Assembly: GCF_030167925.1 (NCBI RefSeq)
Contig: NZ_JASKUT010000001.1
Location: 2,914,001-2,978,000 of the forward strand
Reading direction: 5' to 3'
Origin: Paenibacillus silviterrae
GTDB lineage: Bacteria > Bacillota > Bacilli > Paenibacillales > NBRC-103111
Length of the DNA stretch: 64,000 nt
Within the stretch, counting starts at the first letter, position 1; the number at the start of each line of letters is the position of its first letter. This document shows, in pieces, positions 17,907 to 26,511 of this stretch. The position numbers and the translations under genes were made by a program. The notes below the pieces were generated by a model that saw only the letters and a program-made list of their open reading frames with translations, was not told where the DNA came from and searched no databases.

Positions 17907-19634
17907 TTATGCACTTCTGCGCTCCATCAGCGCAGTAAATTCTTGAGCCGGAATTGGCCGGCTATAGATGTACCCCTGCACTTCCTTGCAGCGCATCCCG
18001 GTCAGGAACTGCAGCTGCTCCTCCGTCTCTACACCCTCCGCGATGACCTTCAGCTTGAGGCTGTGGGCCAGCGCCATGATCGCCTGTACGATCGCGGCAT
18101 CGTCCGCGTCAAACGTAACGTCTCGGACAAATTGCTGGGCAATCTTCAGCTTCTGAATCGGGAACTTCTTCAGATAAGTCAAGGAAGAGTAACCTGTCCC
18201 GAAATCGTCAATGGAAATTTGAACTCCCAGCGTCCGCAGCTCGTTCAGCTTCTCAATCACTTGATCCACCTGGTACATGGCGACGCCTTCCGTGATCTCC
18301 AGCTCCAAATATTGAGGATCCAGCTCGCTCTCCCGCAGCGCATCAACGACAACCTGTACGAAGTCCTGCTGGTAAAATTGAATCGGCGAAATGTTCACCG
18401 CAATCTTCAATGGCTCATAACCGGCACGCTGCCAAGCCTTATTCTGTTGGCATGCGGTGCGCAGCACCCATTTGCCTATGGGAACGATCAATCCCGTCTC
18501 TTCCGCTAAAGGAATGAACTCCGCCGGCGAAATATATCCGACTCCCGGATGATTCCAGCGCAGAAGCGCCTCCATTCCGTTAATGCCGCCGACATCAATG
18601 TCCACCTGAGGCTGGTAGTACACCATAAATTCTTCCTGATCGAGCGCCTTGTTGAGCCACTCCTCCAGCACCAGCTTGCGGATCACGGAATCGTTCATTT
18701 CCGGCTTATACCTTATGTAATGGTTTTTCCCCTGCTCTTTCACACGATACATAGCGGTATCCGCATTTTTCATCAGCGTTACCGCGTCTTCACCATCCGA
18801 AGGATAAAGCGAAATTCCAATGCTGCAGCCGATCCGAAGCTCATGACCTTCGATTCGGAACGGTCTGCTGAGCAGGTCGATGATTTTACGGGCAACCTTC
18901 TCGGCATCCTCCTCATGCGTCAACTCGACCGCCACCACCGTGAACTCGTCGCCGCCCTGCCGCGATATCCAGTCCGTGGAGTGCAGCCCTTGCCTGAGCC
19001 GTTCCGCCGCCTCCATCAGCAGCTGGTCGCCAATCTCATGACCGAATGTATCATTGATGTTCTTAAACCGGTCCAAGTCAATAAACATGACACCGAGCAT
19101 ACTATCATCTTGCTTAGCCTGACTGATCGCCTTCTGCACCATGGATTGGAACATGCCTCGATTGGGCAGCCCGGTCAGCTGGTCATGCTGTGACAAGTAA
19201 TGGAGCTTCTGCTCCGTAATCTCCCTCTGTCTCAGAACCGAGAACAGAAAGTACAGAAGCGGAACGGTAATCAAAAGCCTCGCGGATGCCTCCAGCCAAT
19301 CTCCCCTAGAAACACCGCCCATGCCGCCGTTCAACCGAAGCGCCATCTCAGCGCCTGCCATACCCACAAAAATCAGCACCAAAAACGGGATATAGCGAAT
19401 GCCCCGAGACGAGCCATGCTTTGCCCCTATCATAAGCACACCGCTCAATAGCAGTGCGATCACAGCAGATACCAAATAATCCAGCCGATCGCCTGGCTGC
19501 CCGATCATATGCCGGAATAGCAGGAAAATCAATTCCGTGCTGATCAGCACCGTCAATAAGCAAAGAAATTGGGGTCGCTCCGGCGGAGAATGCTGCCAAG
19601 TATCGACGAATGTTGCTCGTGTTATTTTCGACAT
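17907..19634 (-). CDS. GGDEF-EAL cyclic-di-GMP protein with membrane sensor
   Basis: 575 residues from ATG in MSKITRATF, chosen because GAGGG lies 5 nt upstream; an ATG 18 nt earlier has no site. The first 180 residues hold about five or six hydrophobic helices. The GGDEF domain follows, with the intact motif in SRQGGDEFTVVA, which argues for diguanylate cyclase activity, and with the preceding DRFKNINDTFGHEIGD. The EAL domain starts with GMEALLRWNHP and keeps DDFGTGYSSL and IAEGVETEEQ, arguing for phosphodiesterase activity. Which activity dominates cannot be told. Monocistronic with its own terminator. Confidence 0.94.
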   Translation of the reverse strand: MSKITRATFVDTWQHSPPERPQFLCLLTVLISTELIFLLFRHMIGQPGDRLDYLVSAVIALLLSGVLMIGAKHGSSRGIRYIPFLVLIFVGMAGAEMALRLNGGMGGVSRGDWLEASARLLITVPLLYFLFSVLRQREITEQKLHYLSQHDQLTGLPNRGMFQSMVQKAISQAKQDDSMLGVMFIDLDRFKNINDTFGHEIGDQLLMEAAERLRQGLHSTDWISRQGGDEFTVVAVELTHEEDAEKVARKIIDLLSRPFRIEGHELRIGCSIGISLYPSDGEDAVTLMKNADTAMYRVKEQGKNHYIRYKPEMNDSVIRKLVLEEWLNKALDQEEFMVYYQPQVDIDVGGINGMEALLRWNHPGVGYISPAEFIPLAEETGLIVPIGKWVLRTACQQNKAWQRAGYEPLKIAVNISPIQFYQQDFVQVVVDALRESELDPQYLELEITEGVAMYQVDQVIEKLNELRTLGVQISIDDFGTGYSSLTYLKKFPIQKLKIAQQFVRDVTFDADDAAIVQAIMALAHSLKLKVIAEGVETEEQLQFLTGMRCKEVQGYIYSRPIPAQEFTALMERRSA

Positions 19635-19736
19635 AGGGACCCTCATCTTCATATAAAACGAATAGTATCTCTATTGTAACGTTAGGATTATAAAAGGACA
19701 AGCGAGCATTTAGTTCCTAAGTCCTAATAATACAGC

Positions 19737-19770
19737 AAAAGACTCCTTCGAATATTGTCGAAAGGAGCCC
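19737..19770 (-). terminator. Intrinsic terminator after the CopCD-type gene
   Basis: Minus strand: GGCTCCTTTCGA, loop, TTCGAAGGAGTC, TTTT. It closes the nikR operon. Confidence 0.8.
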
Positions 19771-19784
19771 TCACACTTCATATT

Positions 19785-21455
19785 TTAGTAAACGCGCATT
19801 TCTTGCTCGTACACCGTTTCATTGTCTTCCCGATCCATAACGCGAACCTCCACCTTCCAGTGCCCTGGATAAGGCAAGTAAGGCCCCCTCGCTTTGTACG
19901 TATGTTTGGGCATTCCGTAGGATTCGTCCGCGCTTGTATCTTCCACAGGCTGAAGAGGCACCATAAGCGGAGCGATTTCCTTAGAAGAATTTCTCTCCTG
20001 CAGCTTAAGGATCACCTGCTTCGGCTTCCCCAGCTCTTCAGGCAGCCATACCTTGACTGTAAAATCGTTCACACCCGGTGCATTCGGCGTTATCTGCGTC
20101 GTCATATGAATGCGTTCCCCCATTACATGCCATTGAAGCGGCTTGTTCGGCGGCAAGGGAGACAAGTAAGTGAAGATACCGACAATGACCACGATCAGAC
20201 TCATCAGCACCCCATCGGCCATCATCAGGACGCCGGGCGACCGTTCATCCCCCTTGCGGATCCCCCTTCTTATAAGGAAAGCAGTCATAACGACGGCGAG
20301 AACCAATACGGTTTTGGCTATAACAAATTGACCCCAGCCCGTCTCCACGACATACCTTACATCCGGGAGAAAAAGAAACACCGACAACACACCGGATACC
20401 GCTAGAAGCAGAATACTAAGCAGCGCAACGGCGGAGAAGGAAGGATACAGCCGCTTCGCATCGTCTCGGCTATAACGCCACAAGAATAGCAGCATCAGCA
20501 GCCCGCCTGTCCATATGGACGCGGAGGCCAAATGCAGCCAGTCCAATGTCAGTGTCTCGCCTACGGGTTCGAATGCGGCGGCGTGACCAAGCAGCGCCTT
20601 GCAGAACCACGCCAAAGCGACCCAGATATAATCCAGTACGCTGCTTCTATGCAGCATAAGGAAGGACACTAGCGCCAGAATCAGGCCCCCCAGCCACGCA
20701 GGACCGATCGACGTACGGGTAAAGAGACTGAGCAGCGCTTCACGCCCGCCGTCTCCAATGAGAGCAAATAAGTGTACCCACATAAATACGATAAACACCA
20801 GCAGATAAGCCTGCTGCAGGCGTGTACCTATGCCTTGGAGCCGCTCTTTGCCGGACGCGGAAACGTCCTTCGGCAGCCAGCGGAGCCAGAGCAGCCATCC
20901 GGTAAAGGAAAGGAGTATGAAATAATAAAGGATTCGAACGGCATAGGTCAGTTGATCCTTCCAGCCGGAAGATTGAAACGGTGCCCCCTCTTGCCTGTGC
21001 GTATGCTCCAGCTGCGGAGCTGCCCCTACGGACGGCTTGTCCAGCGAGGTGCCGGAGGCAAAAACGTAAGTCCCCTCGACCGGATGTCCGTCAGCGGAAA
21101 TGACGCGATACGTGACGACATACGTCCCTGGATTCAACGGCGGAAGCTCCAGGGAGAGCTGCATGCGGTTCTGGCTCATTACCGGTGGTCGATCGGTGAC
21201 GCTCTTTTTGTTACGGTCCAGTACGCGTAATGAATACAAGCTTTCTTCCAGACGTTCATTAAAGGTAAGAACGACCTGCTTCGGCGGGCTGGAGAGTTCG
21301 CTATCGGCAGCAGGGAGGGCTTCGAGCAGCGAAGCATGCGCATCGGCAGCGGTGCCGCCGGCGAGACTCCCGATCGGAACCATCAGGACCAGGAGCATGA
21401 CAAGCAGCCATCTGCCTACGATTTTTGCTGTGCTTCCCATACGGCTATGTCTCAT
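19785..21455 (-). CDS. CopC-CopD fusion membrane protein, YcnJ type
   Basis: 556 residues. The signal peptide ends at ADAHASLLEA, putting a His at the mature N-terminus as in CopC copper sites. The CopC domain reaches about 135 (SSPPKQVVLTFNERLEESLY, ISADGHPVEGTYVF). A CopD region of about eight helices follows to 440 or so, then a C-terminal extracellular YtkA-like domain (ITPNAPGVNDFTVKVWLPEE). B. subtilis YcnJ, a copper-uptake protein, has the same plan. Here the gene overlaps a DUF2203 gene and follows nikR, so nickel rather than copper may be the regulator's signal. ATG 21455 is chosen for the GGGGG 8 nt before it; ATG 21464 is possible. Confidence 0.88.
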   Translation of the reverse strand: MRHSRMGSTAKIVGRWLLVMLLVLMVPIGSLAGGTAADAHASLLEALPAADSELSSPPKQVVLTFNERLEESLYSLRVLDRNKKSVTDRPPVMSQNRMQLSLELPPLNPGTYVVTYRVISADGHPVEGTYVFASGTSLDKPSVGAAPQLEHTHRQEGAPFQSSGWKDQLTYAVRILYYFILLSFTGWLLWLRWLPKDVSASGKERLQGIGTRLQQAYLLVFIVFMWVHLFALIGDGGREALLSLFTRTSIGPAWLGGLILALVSFLMLHRSSVLDYIWVALAWFCKALLGHAAAFEPVGETLTLDWLHLASASIWTGGLLMLLFLWRYSRDDAKRLYPSFSAVALLSILLLAVSGVLSVFLFLPDVRYVVETGWGQFVIAKTVLVLAVVMTAFLIRRGIRKGDERSPGVLMMADGVLMSLIVVIVGIFTYLSPLPPNKPLQWHVMGERIHMTTQITPNAPGVNDFTVKVWLPEELGKPKQVILKLQERNSSKEIAPLMVPLQPVEDTSADESYGMPKHTYKARGPYLPYPGHWKVEVRVMDREDNETVYEQEMRVY

Positions 21456-21864
21456 TCTGCGCATCCCCCGTCAGCTTCTTCCGCCCGGCGAAGCCGTCAT
21501 GCATCCCATGATAATGCTCCACCCGCTCCTCGCCAAGCCGCCAGCATAACAGAACCTCTCCCCCGTTCATGACCGCAGGGAAATCGATCAGTCCGGAATC
21601 GATATCCTTCAGCTGCACACCCTTCATACGGAAGCTCTGCAGCAGGGTGTCCGCCTCCATCTGCATAAACTCGAGCTCTGCCTCCAGCGTGAAGAAAGGA
21701 TCCTCCCCCTCCGTCATGCCATGCCTTTTCACATGCGCTTTCAATGCCTTAAGCTGAGAGTACTTGGCCTCGAAGCGGTGCTTTACCTTCTGAATCTGGT
21801 ATAAGTCCAGCTTAATTGTCGGGAGAAGCGCGTCAGCTTCCTCCCGTGTAAAATATTTCTTCAT
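21445..21864 (-). CDS. DUF2203 family protein
   Basis: 139 residues. The opening KKYFTREEADALLPTIKLDL and the later KGVQLKDIDSGLIDFPAV, GGEVLLCWRLGEERVEHYHG are the signature of the small cytoplasmic DUF2203 family, whose function is unknown. The conserved HYHG could bind a metal, but that is a guess. Its ATG overlaps the nikR stop (ATGA), so translation is probably coupled, and its 3' end overlaps the CopCD-type gene by 11 bp. The three genes form one tight operon. Confidence 0.88.
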   Translation of the reverse strand: MKKYFTREEADALLPTIKLDLYQIQKVKHRFEAKYSQLKALKAHVKRHGMTEGEDPFFTLEAELEFMQMEADTLLQSFRMKGVQLKDIDSGLIDFPAVMNGGEVLLCWRLGEERVEHYHGMHDGFAGRKKLTGDAQNET

Positions 21865-22391
21865 AACGACGGCTCCCCCTCATGTCCTTGGCCTTGCCCA
21901 TAGCCATGTCCATGGTGATGTTCGTGGTGATGAGAATGCGAGTGCGGATGGTCGTGGGTATGATCCTCCATGCCGCCCTCCACATGAGTTACGGATAATT
22001 CCGCATAATATACGCCCTTCTGAACCTGAATCCTTTGCTGGAGCTCGCGCAGACGGCTAACGATGCCGCGAACGACGATGACCTCCAGACACTGCTTCGC
22101 ATTCAGATGAATGTGAAGGGTAGAGTTGACCTCACGATGGTAATCGTGCTGGAGCTCCGTAAGCACCATCGGCAAATCGCTGATGTGGTGGTCGTACACC
22201 ATCACGATAGTCCCCGCCGCCAGTTGATCCCCACGGATCAGCGAAGGCTCAAGAAGCGCCTTGCGGACCAGATCGCGAATTGCCTCCGAGCGGTTATCGT
22301 AACCCTGTTCGACAATCCTCGCATCAAACTGCTCCATTAACGTCTGCGGCATAGAAATACCGAAACGAATGAGGGTATCTTTTTCCTGCAT
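21861..22391 (-). CDS. nikR: NikR-type nickel-responsive regulator with His-rich tail
   Basis: 176 residues. A ribbon-helix-helix domain opens the protein (TLIRFGISMPQTLMEQFDAR, NRSEAIRDLVRKAL), then an ACT-like metal domain holding the nickel ligands His in LQHDYH, His-x-His in TLHIHL and Cys in AKQCLEV. NikR proteins are usually 130-140 residues; the extra length is a histidine-rich tail (DHTHDHPHSHSHHHEHHH, then Gly/His) from about 148. Such tails bind nickel, cobalt or zinc in other proteins. The start has AGAAGG 1-6 nt upstream. It is divergent from a padR gene; GTACTCTATATTATTATGTAC between them is a near palindrome and a possible operator of either regulator. Confidence 0.93.
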   Translation of the reverse strand: MQEKDTLIRFGISMPQTLMEQFDARIVEQGYDNRSEAIRDLVRKALLEPSLIRGDQLAAGTIVMVYDHHISDLPMVLTELQHDYHREVNSTLHIHLNAKQCLEVIVVRGIVSRLRELQQRIQVQKGVYYAELSVTHVEGGMEDHTHDHPHSHSHHHEHHHGHGYGQGQGHEGEPSL

Positions 22392-22520
22392 ACCTTCTCT
22401 TCCTCTCTCTTCAATATAATAAATGTAGCATATTCCAGAGATACAAACCAAATTTACACTTAACCGTTGCATAACTTGGTACTCTATATTATTATGTACT
22501 TAATCATATGAAGGCGAGGT

Positions 22521-22898
22521 TTGACGGCGGTGGAGGTTGACAAGGAGCTTTTGAAAGGAAATATCGATTCGATGCTGCTCTCTCTCCTTCTGGACAAGCC
22601 CATGTATGGCTACGAGCTCGCCAAGCGGGTTCGCGAGAAGAGCCGTGGACAGTTCGAGCTGAAGGAAGGAACGCTTTACCTTGCACTAAAGCGTCTGGAA
22701 AAGCACGGCTATATCGAGGCTTTCTGGGGCGAGGAGGCCGAGTCCGGGGGCGGGAGACGCAAGTATTACCGCCTCCTCCCTCCCGGAGAAGAACGTTTCC
22801 TGCAGAAACAGGCGGAGTGGCGATTTATGCGCGAGATTATGGATACTTTTTTCGAAGGAGGAGCCGGGAATGAACGACAAGACAAAGCTTCGAATTGA
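22521..22898 (+). CDS. PadR-family transcriptional regulator
   Basis: 125 residues. Winged-helix PadR motifs: LLSLLLDKPMYGYELAKRV, KEGTLYLALKRLEKHGYI and GGRRKYYRLLPPG. The likely start is TTG, with AAGGCGAGG about 5 nt upstream; GTG 22530 and TTG 22536 are alternatives. It overlaps the next gene by 29 bp, the usual pairing of a PadR repressor with a membrane protein carrying a permease-prefix domain. It probably represses its own operon from the near-palindromic site upstream. Confidence 0.9.
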   Translation: MTAVEVDKELLKGNIDSMLLSLLLDKPMYGYELAKRVREKSRGQFELKEGTLYLALKRLEKHGYIEAFWGEEAESGGGRRKYYRLLPPGEERFLQKQAEWRFMREIMDTFFEGGAGNERQDKASN

Positions 22899-23682
22899 AG
22901 ACTACATACAAAGTGTATTTCGAGGGTTCGAGGGGGATCCCCAGGAACTGGAGGAGCTCAAGGAGGAGATGCGAGTCCATCTGCTGGAAGCCGTAAAGGA
23001 GCTGCAGGAGGAGGGGCTATCGGAGGAGGCCGGCGTGTCGCTCGCTCTTGAGCGATTCGGCAGCGGGAAGCAGCTTCAGCATGAAATGCTGAGTACCCTC
23101 TCCGTGCAGCATGTGTTCGCGCGCAGGCTGCTGTATGTGTCAATGGCATTCGCTCTGATCGGTGTCTTGATCTTCGGATATTTCTTCGCTCAAGAGCAGC
23201 TGCACATGGCTCAGAAATCCAAGCTGGATACAGGTGTATGGGAGCTCCTTAAAGGTCAAACGGAAATCACGCCGCAGCTGCGCGAGCAGCTCGATCGCCT
23301 GGCTTCCGAGAATTTGTACGGGACCGAATATATCGCTCTCTTTCGCGCGGAAACGCTGCTGGAGGATCCGTTCCCTACCGCGCTGGAGAAGGCGGTCTAT
23401 CTGTACCCGCGGGATGCGGTATACGACGAATATCATGGCGCGGGCGGCGGTAGCGGTCCGGAATGGGCTATGCAATCTCAGACAGACCCTGCTCTGCATA
23501 CCGGCTACCGTCAGGGCTGGAGTCTGCCCTTCTTCGCCGTATATTGGGTGCTGTTCGCTCTTTGGGGAATCATTACCGCCTACCATCAACGAAGACTTTC
23601 CTTGGCATGGGTGCTCCTGTTCTCCCTTCTTAATTTCGCCGGGTATGCGCTGTTCCGGTTCCGCCGCAGGTGGGGCGGCTAG
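22870..23682 (+). CDS. Permease-prefix-domain membrane protein
   Basis: 270 residues. The N-terminal 75 are the soluble helical permease prefix domain seen after PadR genes (IEDYIQSVFRGFEGDPQELE, EEMRVHLLEAVKELQEEGLS). One helix follows (LYVSMAFALIGVLIFGYFFA), then a 90-residue extracytoplasmic region, and two helices near the C-terminus (PFFAVYWVLFALWGIITAYH; LAWVLLFSLLNFAGYALFRF). No ABC motifs. Function unknown. AAGGAGGAG stands 9 nt before the ATG, inside the padR gene. A weak hairpin with T6 follows near 23697-23735. Confidence 0.8.
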   Translation: MNDKTKLRIEDYIQSVFRGFEGDPQELEELKEEMRVHLLEAVKELQEEGLSEEAGVSLALERFGSGKQLQHEMLSTLSVQHVFARRLLYVSMAFALIGVLIFGYFFAQEQLHMAQKSKLDTGVWELLKGQTEITPQLREQLDRLASENLYGTEYIALFRAETLLEDPFPTALEKAVYLYPRDAVYDEYHGAGGGSGPEWAMQSQTDPALHTGYRQGWSLPFFAVYWVLFALWGIITAYHQRRLSLAWVLLFSLLNFAGYALFRFRRRWGG

Positions 23683-23817
23683 CTTGTATAGGGTTCGAGC
23701 TCGGTATATTTCCGAGACGGATCCTTTTTTATTTTCATTTATTTTCATGAATCGGCGAAACCCCTTGATGCACCTAGGAATCTACCGAAATGTCGAAATT
23801 TTAGGCAAATTTAAGAG

Positions 23818-23848
23818 ATTGACAGGGGTGGTGCAAATGAGGTAAATT
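23818..23848 (+). promoter_or_regulatory. Candidate sigma-A promoter of the nrd operon
   Basis: TTGACA, 18 nt, TAAATT. If used, transcription would start about 15-20 bp before the first NrdR box and give a 260-270 nt leader. The -10 match is imperfect. Confidence 0.45.
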
Positions 23849-23870
23849 CTTCTTACGGCCTTCGACGGAA

Positions 23871-23884
23871 ACAATATATAGTGT
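23871..23884 (+). promoter_or_regulatory. NrdR box 1
   Basis: ACAATATATAGTGT matches the NrdR operator consensus ACACWATATATWGTGT in its core. With box 2 it forms the usual tandem pair, 32 bp apart (three helical turns). Confidence 0.85.
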
Positions 23885-23902
23885 TGTTAGGAACAACGAC
23901 CT

Positions 23903-23916
23903 ACGATATATTGTGT
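23903..23916 (+). promoter_or_regulatory. NrdR box 2
   Basis: ACGATATATTGTGT, start-to-start distance 32 bp from box 1, same face of the helix. Repression of the operon by ATP/dATP-loaded NrdR is expected from family knowledge; nrdR itself is not in the window. Confidence 0.85.
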
Positions 23917-24093
23917 GACTGTCACGGAACAGTGTGGAAACTAATTTCACTATGACTGCATAACGAAGGATAATCCGAGATTCGTAATTTTTTGTCATAT
24001 CGGCACGAACTTATGCGCTAGACGCATGAGCGACAACCAGAGTGAAGGGCAATCTGCATGTATCCGCCACCCGGGCGGAGGGCATGCTTTTTA
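23917..24093 (+). promoter_or_regulatory. Structured nrdA leader, candidate RNA regulator
   Basis: About 180 nt between the NrdR boxes and the nrdA ribosome binding site. It has no convincing ORF but several stems: ACGAA/TTCGT enclosing GGATAATCC (about 23962-23983), CTTATGCG/CGCATGAG (about 24010-24030), TGTC/GACA around the latter, and a terminator-like hairpin at the end. The order folded domain, terminator, ribosome binding site is that of a transcriptional riboswitch or attenuator. I looked for cobalamin, purine, T-box and THF signatures and recognised none. Confidence 0.5.
24055..24093 (+). terminator. Terminator-like hairpin just before nrdA
   Basis: TGCATGTATCCGCC, short loop, GGCGGAGGGCATGC with internal mismatches, then TTTTTATTT. 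It sits 12 nt before the nrdA Shine-Dalgarno (AAGGGAG), so it would stop transcription before the operon unless prevented. Confidence 0.65.
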
Positions 24094-24121
24094 TTTGCGA
24101 AGGAAAGGGAGATAAGTACTC

Positions 24122-26347
24122 ATGATCATCGTCAAACGCGACGGCACGAAGGAAGAGCTAGTATTCTCCAAAATGAAGAAGGTTATCGATTTCGCCTGCG
24201 AGGGCTATCCGGAATGCGACCCGCTCGAGCTCGAAACCGCGTTGCTGCCTTTATTCCGCAACGGCATCACCACCAAAGAAATCCAGCGTCTCCTGATCCA
24301 AGTAGCGGTAGAGAAAACCAGCGTCGAGCAACCGAACTGGCAATATGTCGCCGCGAAGCTCCTTACTTACGATCTTTATAAAGAAGCCCGCCTGAACCGT
24401 AAATACGGGCACTTCGGCTATGGAGATCTTTATTCTCTCATTACTTACTTAACGGATATGGGCCTCTACGGCAAATATATTCTTGAGCATTACACCAAGG
24501 ACGAAATCTCTCAGCTAGGCGCTTATATTAAGCCTGAGCGCGACTATCTGATAAATTATATCGGTTTGAAAACCTTATCCGACCGCTACCTCATTCGCGG
24601 CTTGGACAAGGAAGTGCTGGAGCTGCCCCAGGAGCTGTTCATGGGCGTAGCGATGCATCTGGCCATGAAGGAGCAGGACAAGCTTCACTGGGCCAAGCAA
24701 TTCTACGATGTGCTCAGCAAGCTGGAGATGACTGTGGCAACGCCGACACTCGCAAATGCACGCAAGCCGTTGCACCAGCTGTCCAGCTGCTTCATCGATA
24801 CCGTTCCGGATAACCTCTGGGGTATTTACAACGTCGATCAAAGCTTCGCACAGGTATCCAAGCATGGCGGCGGCATGGGCATCTACGTCGGCAAGGTGCG
24901 CAGCCGCGGCTCGAACATCCGTGGCTTTAAGAACGTAGCCGGTGGCGTTGTGCCTTGGATCAAAAATTACAACAATACCGCGATCGCGGTAGACCAGCTC
25001 GGCGTTCGTTCCGGTGCGGTAGCCGTCTATTTGGATGTGTGGCATAAGGATATTTTCGATTTCCTGAACCTGAAGACGAACAACGGTGACGACCGCATGA
25101 AGGCGCACGACATCTTCCCTGGCGTTTGTATCCCGGACATCTTCATGAAGGCTGTCGAAGAGCGTCAAAGCTGGTACCTGTTCGATCCGCACGAGGTGCG
25201 CAAGCTGAAAGGCTATTCCATCGAAGACTCGTGGGGTGAGGAATTCGAGCAGCGCTATTGGGATTGCGTAAATGACGAGAAGCTGTCCAAGGACGAGGTT
25301 CCTGCCATTGACATTATGAAGCGGATCTTGACGAGCTCCTTCGAGACCGGCACGCCGTTCCTGTTCTTCCGTGATACGGTCAACCGTGCGAATCCGAACA
25401 AGCATGCAGGCATGATTTATTGCTCCAACCTGTGTACGGAAATTTGCCAAAACATGAGTGCCACCGAGCTGGAGCAGACCACTCATGAAGACGGCATTAT
25501 TACTACCAAAATGAAGAGCGGCGACTTCGTCGTGTGCAACCTGTCCTCTACGAATCTGGGACGCACCTATACAAAGGAAGACATTGAGCGCGTAGTTACA
25601 ACCCAAATGCGCATGATGGACAATGTCATCGACTTGAACTACTATCCGATTCCGCAAGCGGAAATTACGAATAAGAAGTACCGTGCCGTCGGCCTCGGCT
25701 CCAGCGGCTACCATCAAATGCTCGCTCAGATGAAGATTCAATGGGAATCCGACGAGCACGTGGATAAGGCTAACGAGATCTATGAGTGGATGAACTATTG
25801 CGCGATCAAGGCTTCCATGGAGATTGCTAAGGAAAAAGGCCCTTACCCTGCTTTCGAAGGCAGCGAGTGGCAGGATGGCTCCTACTTCGACCAGCGCGGC
25901 TACACCGGCTCCGAATGGCAGGAGCTGAAGGAGCAGGTGAAGCAGTACGGCGTCCGCAACGGCTGGATGTTCGCTATCGCCCCTACGGCTTCGACATCTC
26001 TGATCGCCGGCTCTACCGCAGGGATCGATCCGATCTTCAACAAGTTTTTCGTGGAAGAGAAGAAGAACGCGGTTATTCCGCAAACGGCACCGAACCTCGG
26101 ACCGGAGACCATGTGGTTTTACAAGGAAGCGCATCGCATCGACCAGCACTGGAGCATCAAGGCAGCCGGCGCCCGCCAGCGCCATATCGACCAGTCGCAG
26201 TCGTTCAACCTGTACATTACTCCGGAGCTTTCGGCGAAGGAATTCCTGGAGCTCTACATGGCAGCATGGAAGCACGGCTTGAAGACCGTATATTACTGCC
26301 GCAATAAGAGCCTGGAAGTGGAAGATTGTGTGAGCTGCTCGGCGTAA
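24122..26347 (+). CDS. nrdA: Class I ribonucleoside-diphosphate reductase, alpha subunit
   Basis: 741 residues; reduces ribonucleotides to deoxyribonucleotides with NrdB. An ATP-cone opens the protein (MIIVKRDGTKEELVFSKMKK to about 90), the allosteric site that senses ATP/dATP. The catalytic barrel keeps the redox cysteine in QLSSCFIDTVPD and in VVCNLSSTNLG, the thiyl-radical loop YCSNLCTEI (Asn, Cys, Glu) and, near the C-terminus, APTASTSLIAGSTAGIDPIF. The tail ends EVEDCVSCSA, the CxxC pair re-reduced by thioredoxin. AAGGGAG lies 11 nt before ATG. Regulation is expected through the NrdR boxes and perhaps the leader hairpin. nrdB follows after 383 bp. Confidence 0.97.
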   Translation: MIIVKRDGTKEELVFSKMKKVIDFACEGYPECDPLELETALLPLFRNGITTKEIQRLLIQVAVEKTSVEQPNWQYVAAKLLTYDLYKEARLNRKYGHFGYGDLYSLITYLTDMGLYGKYILEHYTKDEISQLGAYIKPERDYLINYIGLKTLSDRYLIRGLDKEVLELPQELFMGVAMHLAMKEQDKLHWAKQFYDVLSKLEMTVATPTLANARKPLHQLSSCFIDTVPDNLWGIYNVDQSFAQVSKHGGGMGIYVGKVRSRGSNIRGFKNVAGGVVPWIKNYNNTAIAVDQLGVRSGAVAVYLDVWHKDIFDFLNLKTNNGDDRMKAHDIFPGVCIPDIFMKAVEERQSWYLFDPHEVRKLKGYSIEDSWGEEFEQRYWDCVNDEKLSKDEVPAIDIMKRILTSSFETGTPFLFFRDTVNRANPNKHAGMIYCSNLCTEICQNMSATELEQTTHEDGIITTKMKSGDFVVCNLSSTNLGRTYTKEDIERVVTTQMRMMDNVIDLNYYPIPQAEITNKKYRAVGLGSSGYHQMLAQMKIQWESDEHVDKANEIYEWMNYCAIKASMEIAKEKGPYPAFEGSEWQDGSYFDQRGYTGSEWQELKEQVKQYGVRNGWMFAIAPTASTSLIAGSTAGIDPIFNKFFVEEKKNAVIPQTAPNLGPETMWFYKEAHRIDQHWSIKAAGARQRHIDQSQSFNLYITPELSAKEFLELYMAAWKHGLKTVYYCRNKSLEVEDCVSCSA

Positions 26348-26351
26348 GGCA

Positions 26352-26511
26352 ATTGAAGTAGTGCTACGCGCCGGTGTTCCGAGGAAATATCCATTTGCCC
26401 TAAGCTCAAACAGTTGCACCCCATCCTTTGATTAGATTGGAAGGTATGGATGGGGTGCAAAACTCGCGGCAAATGGACATTCCTCTCCACACCAGCCAGC
26501 ACTACTTCAAT
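26352..26511 (+). repeat. 160-nt imperfect inverted repeat between nrdA and nrdB
   Basis: Arms pair in five blocks: ATTGAAGTAGTGCT with AGCACTACTTCAAT (14 bp, perfect), GGTGT/ACACC, GAGGAA/TTCCTC, CCATTTG/CAAATGG, and an inner TTGCACCCCATCC with GGATGGGGTGCAA (13 bp, perfect). About 45 base pairs in all. There is no T-run after it and no transposase, and no target duplication was identified. It could be an RNA processing or stabilising element or a miniature inverted-repeat element. Confidence 0.85.

Noticed and set aside
23917-24093. Cobalamin, purine, T-box or THF riboswitch before nrdA
   Set aside because: None of the conserved boxes I know for these classes is present, so the leader is left unnamed.
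24575-26419. 614-codon minus-strand ORF opposite nrdA
   Set aside because: nrdA is certain from its catalytic motifs; the antisense frame is open only through codon bias and has no recognisable domains.
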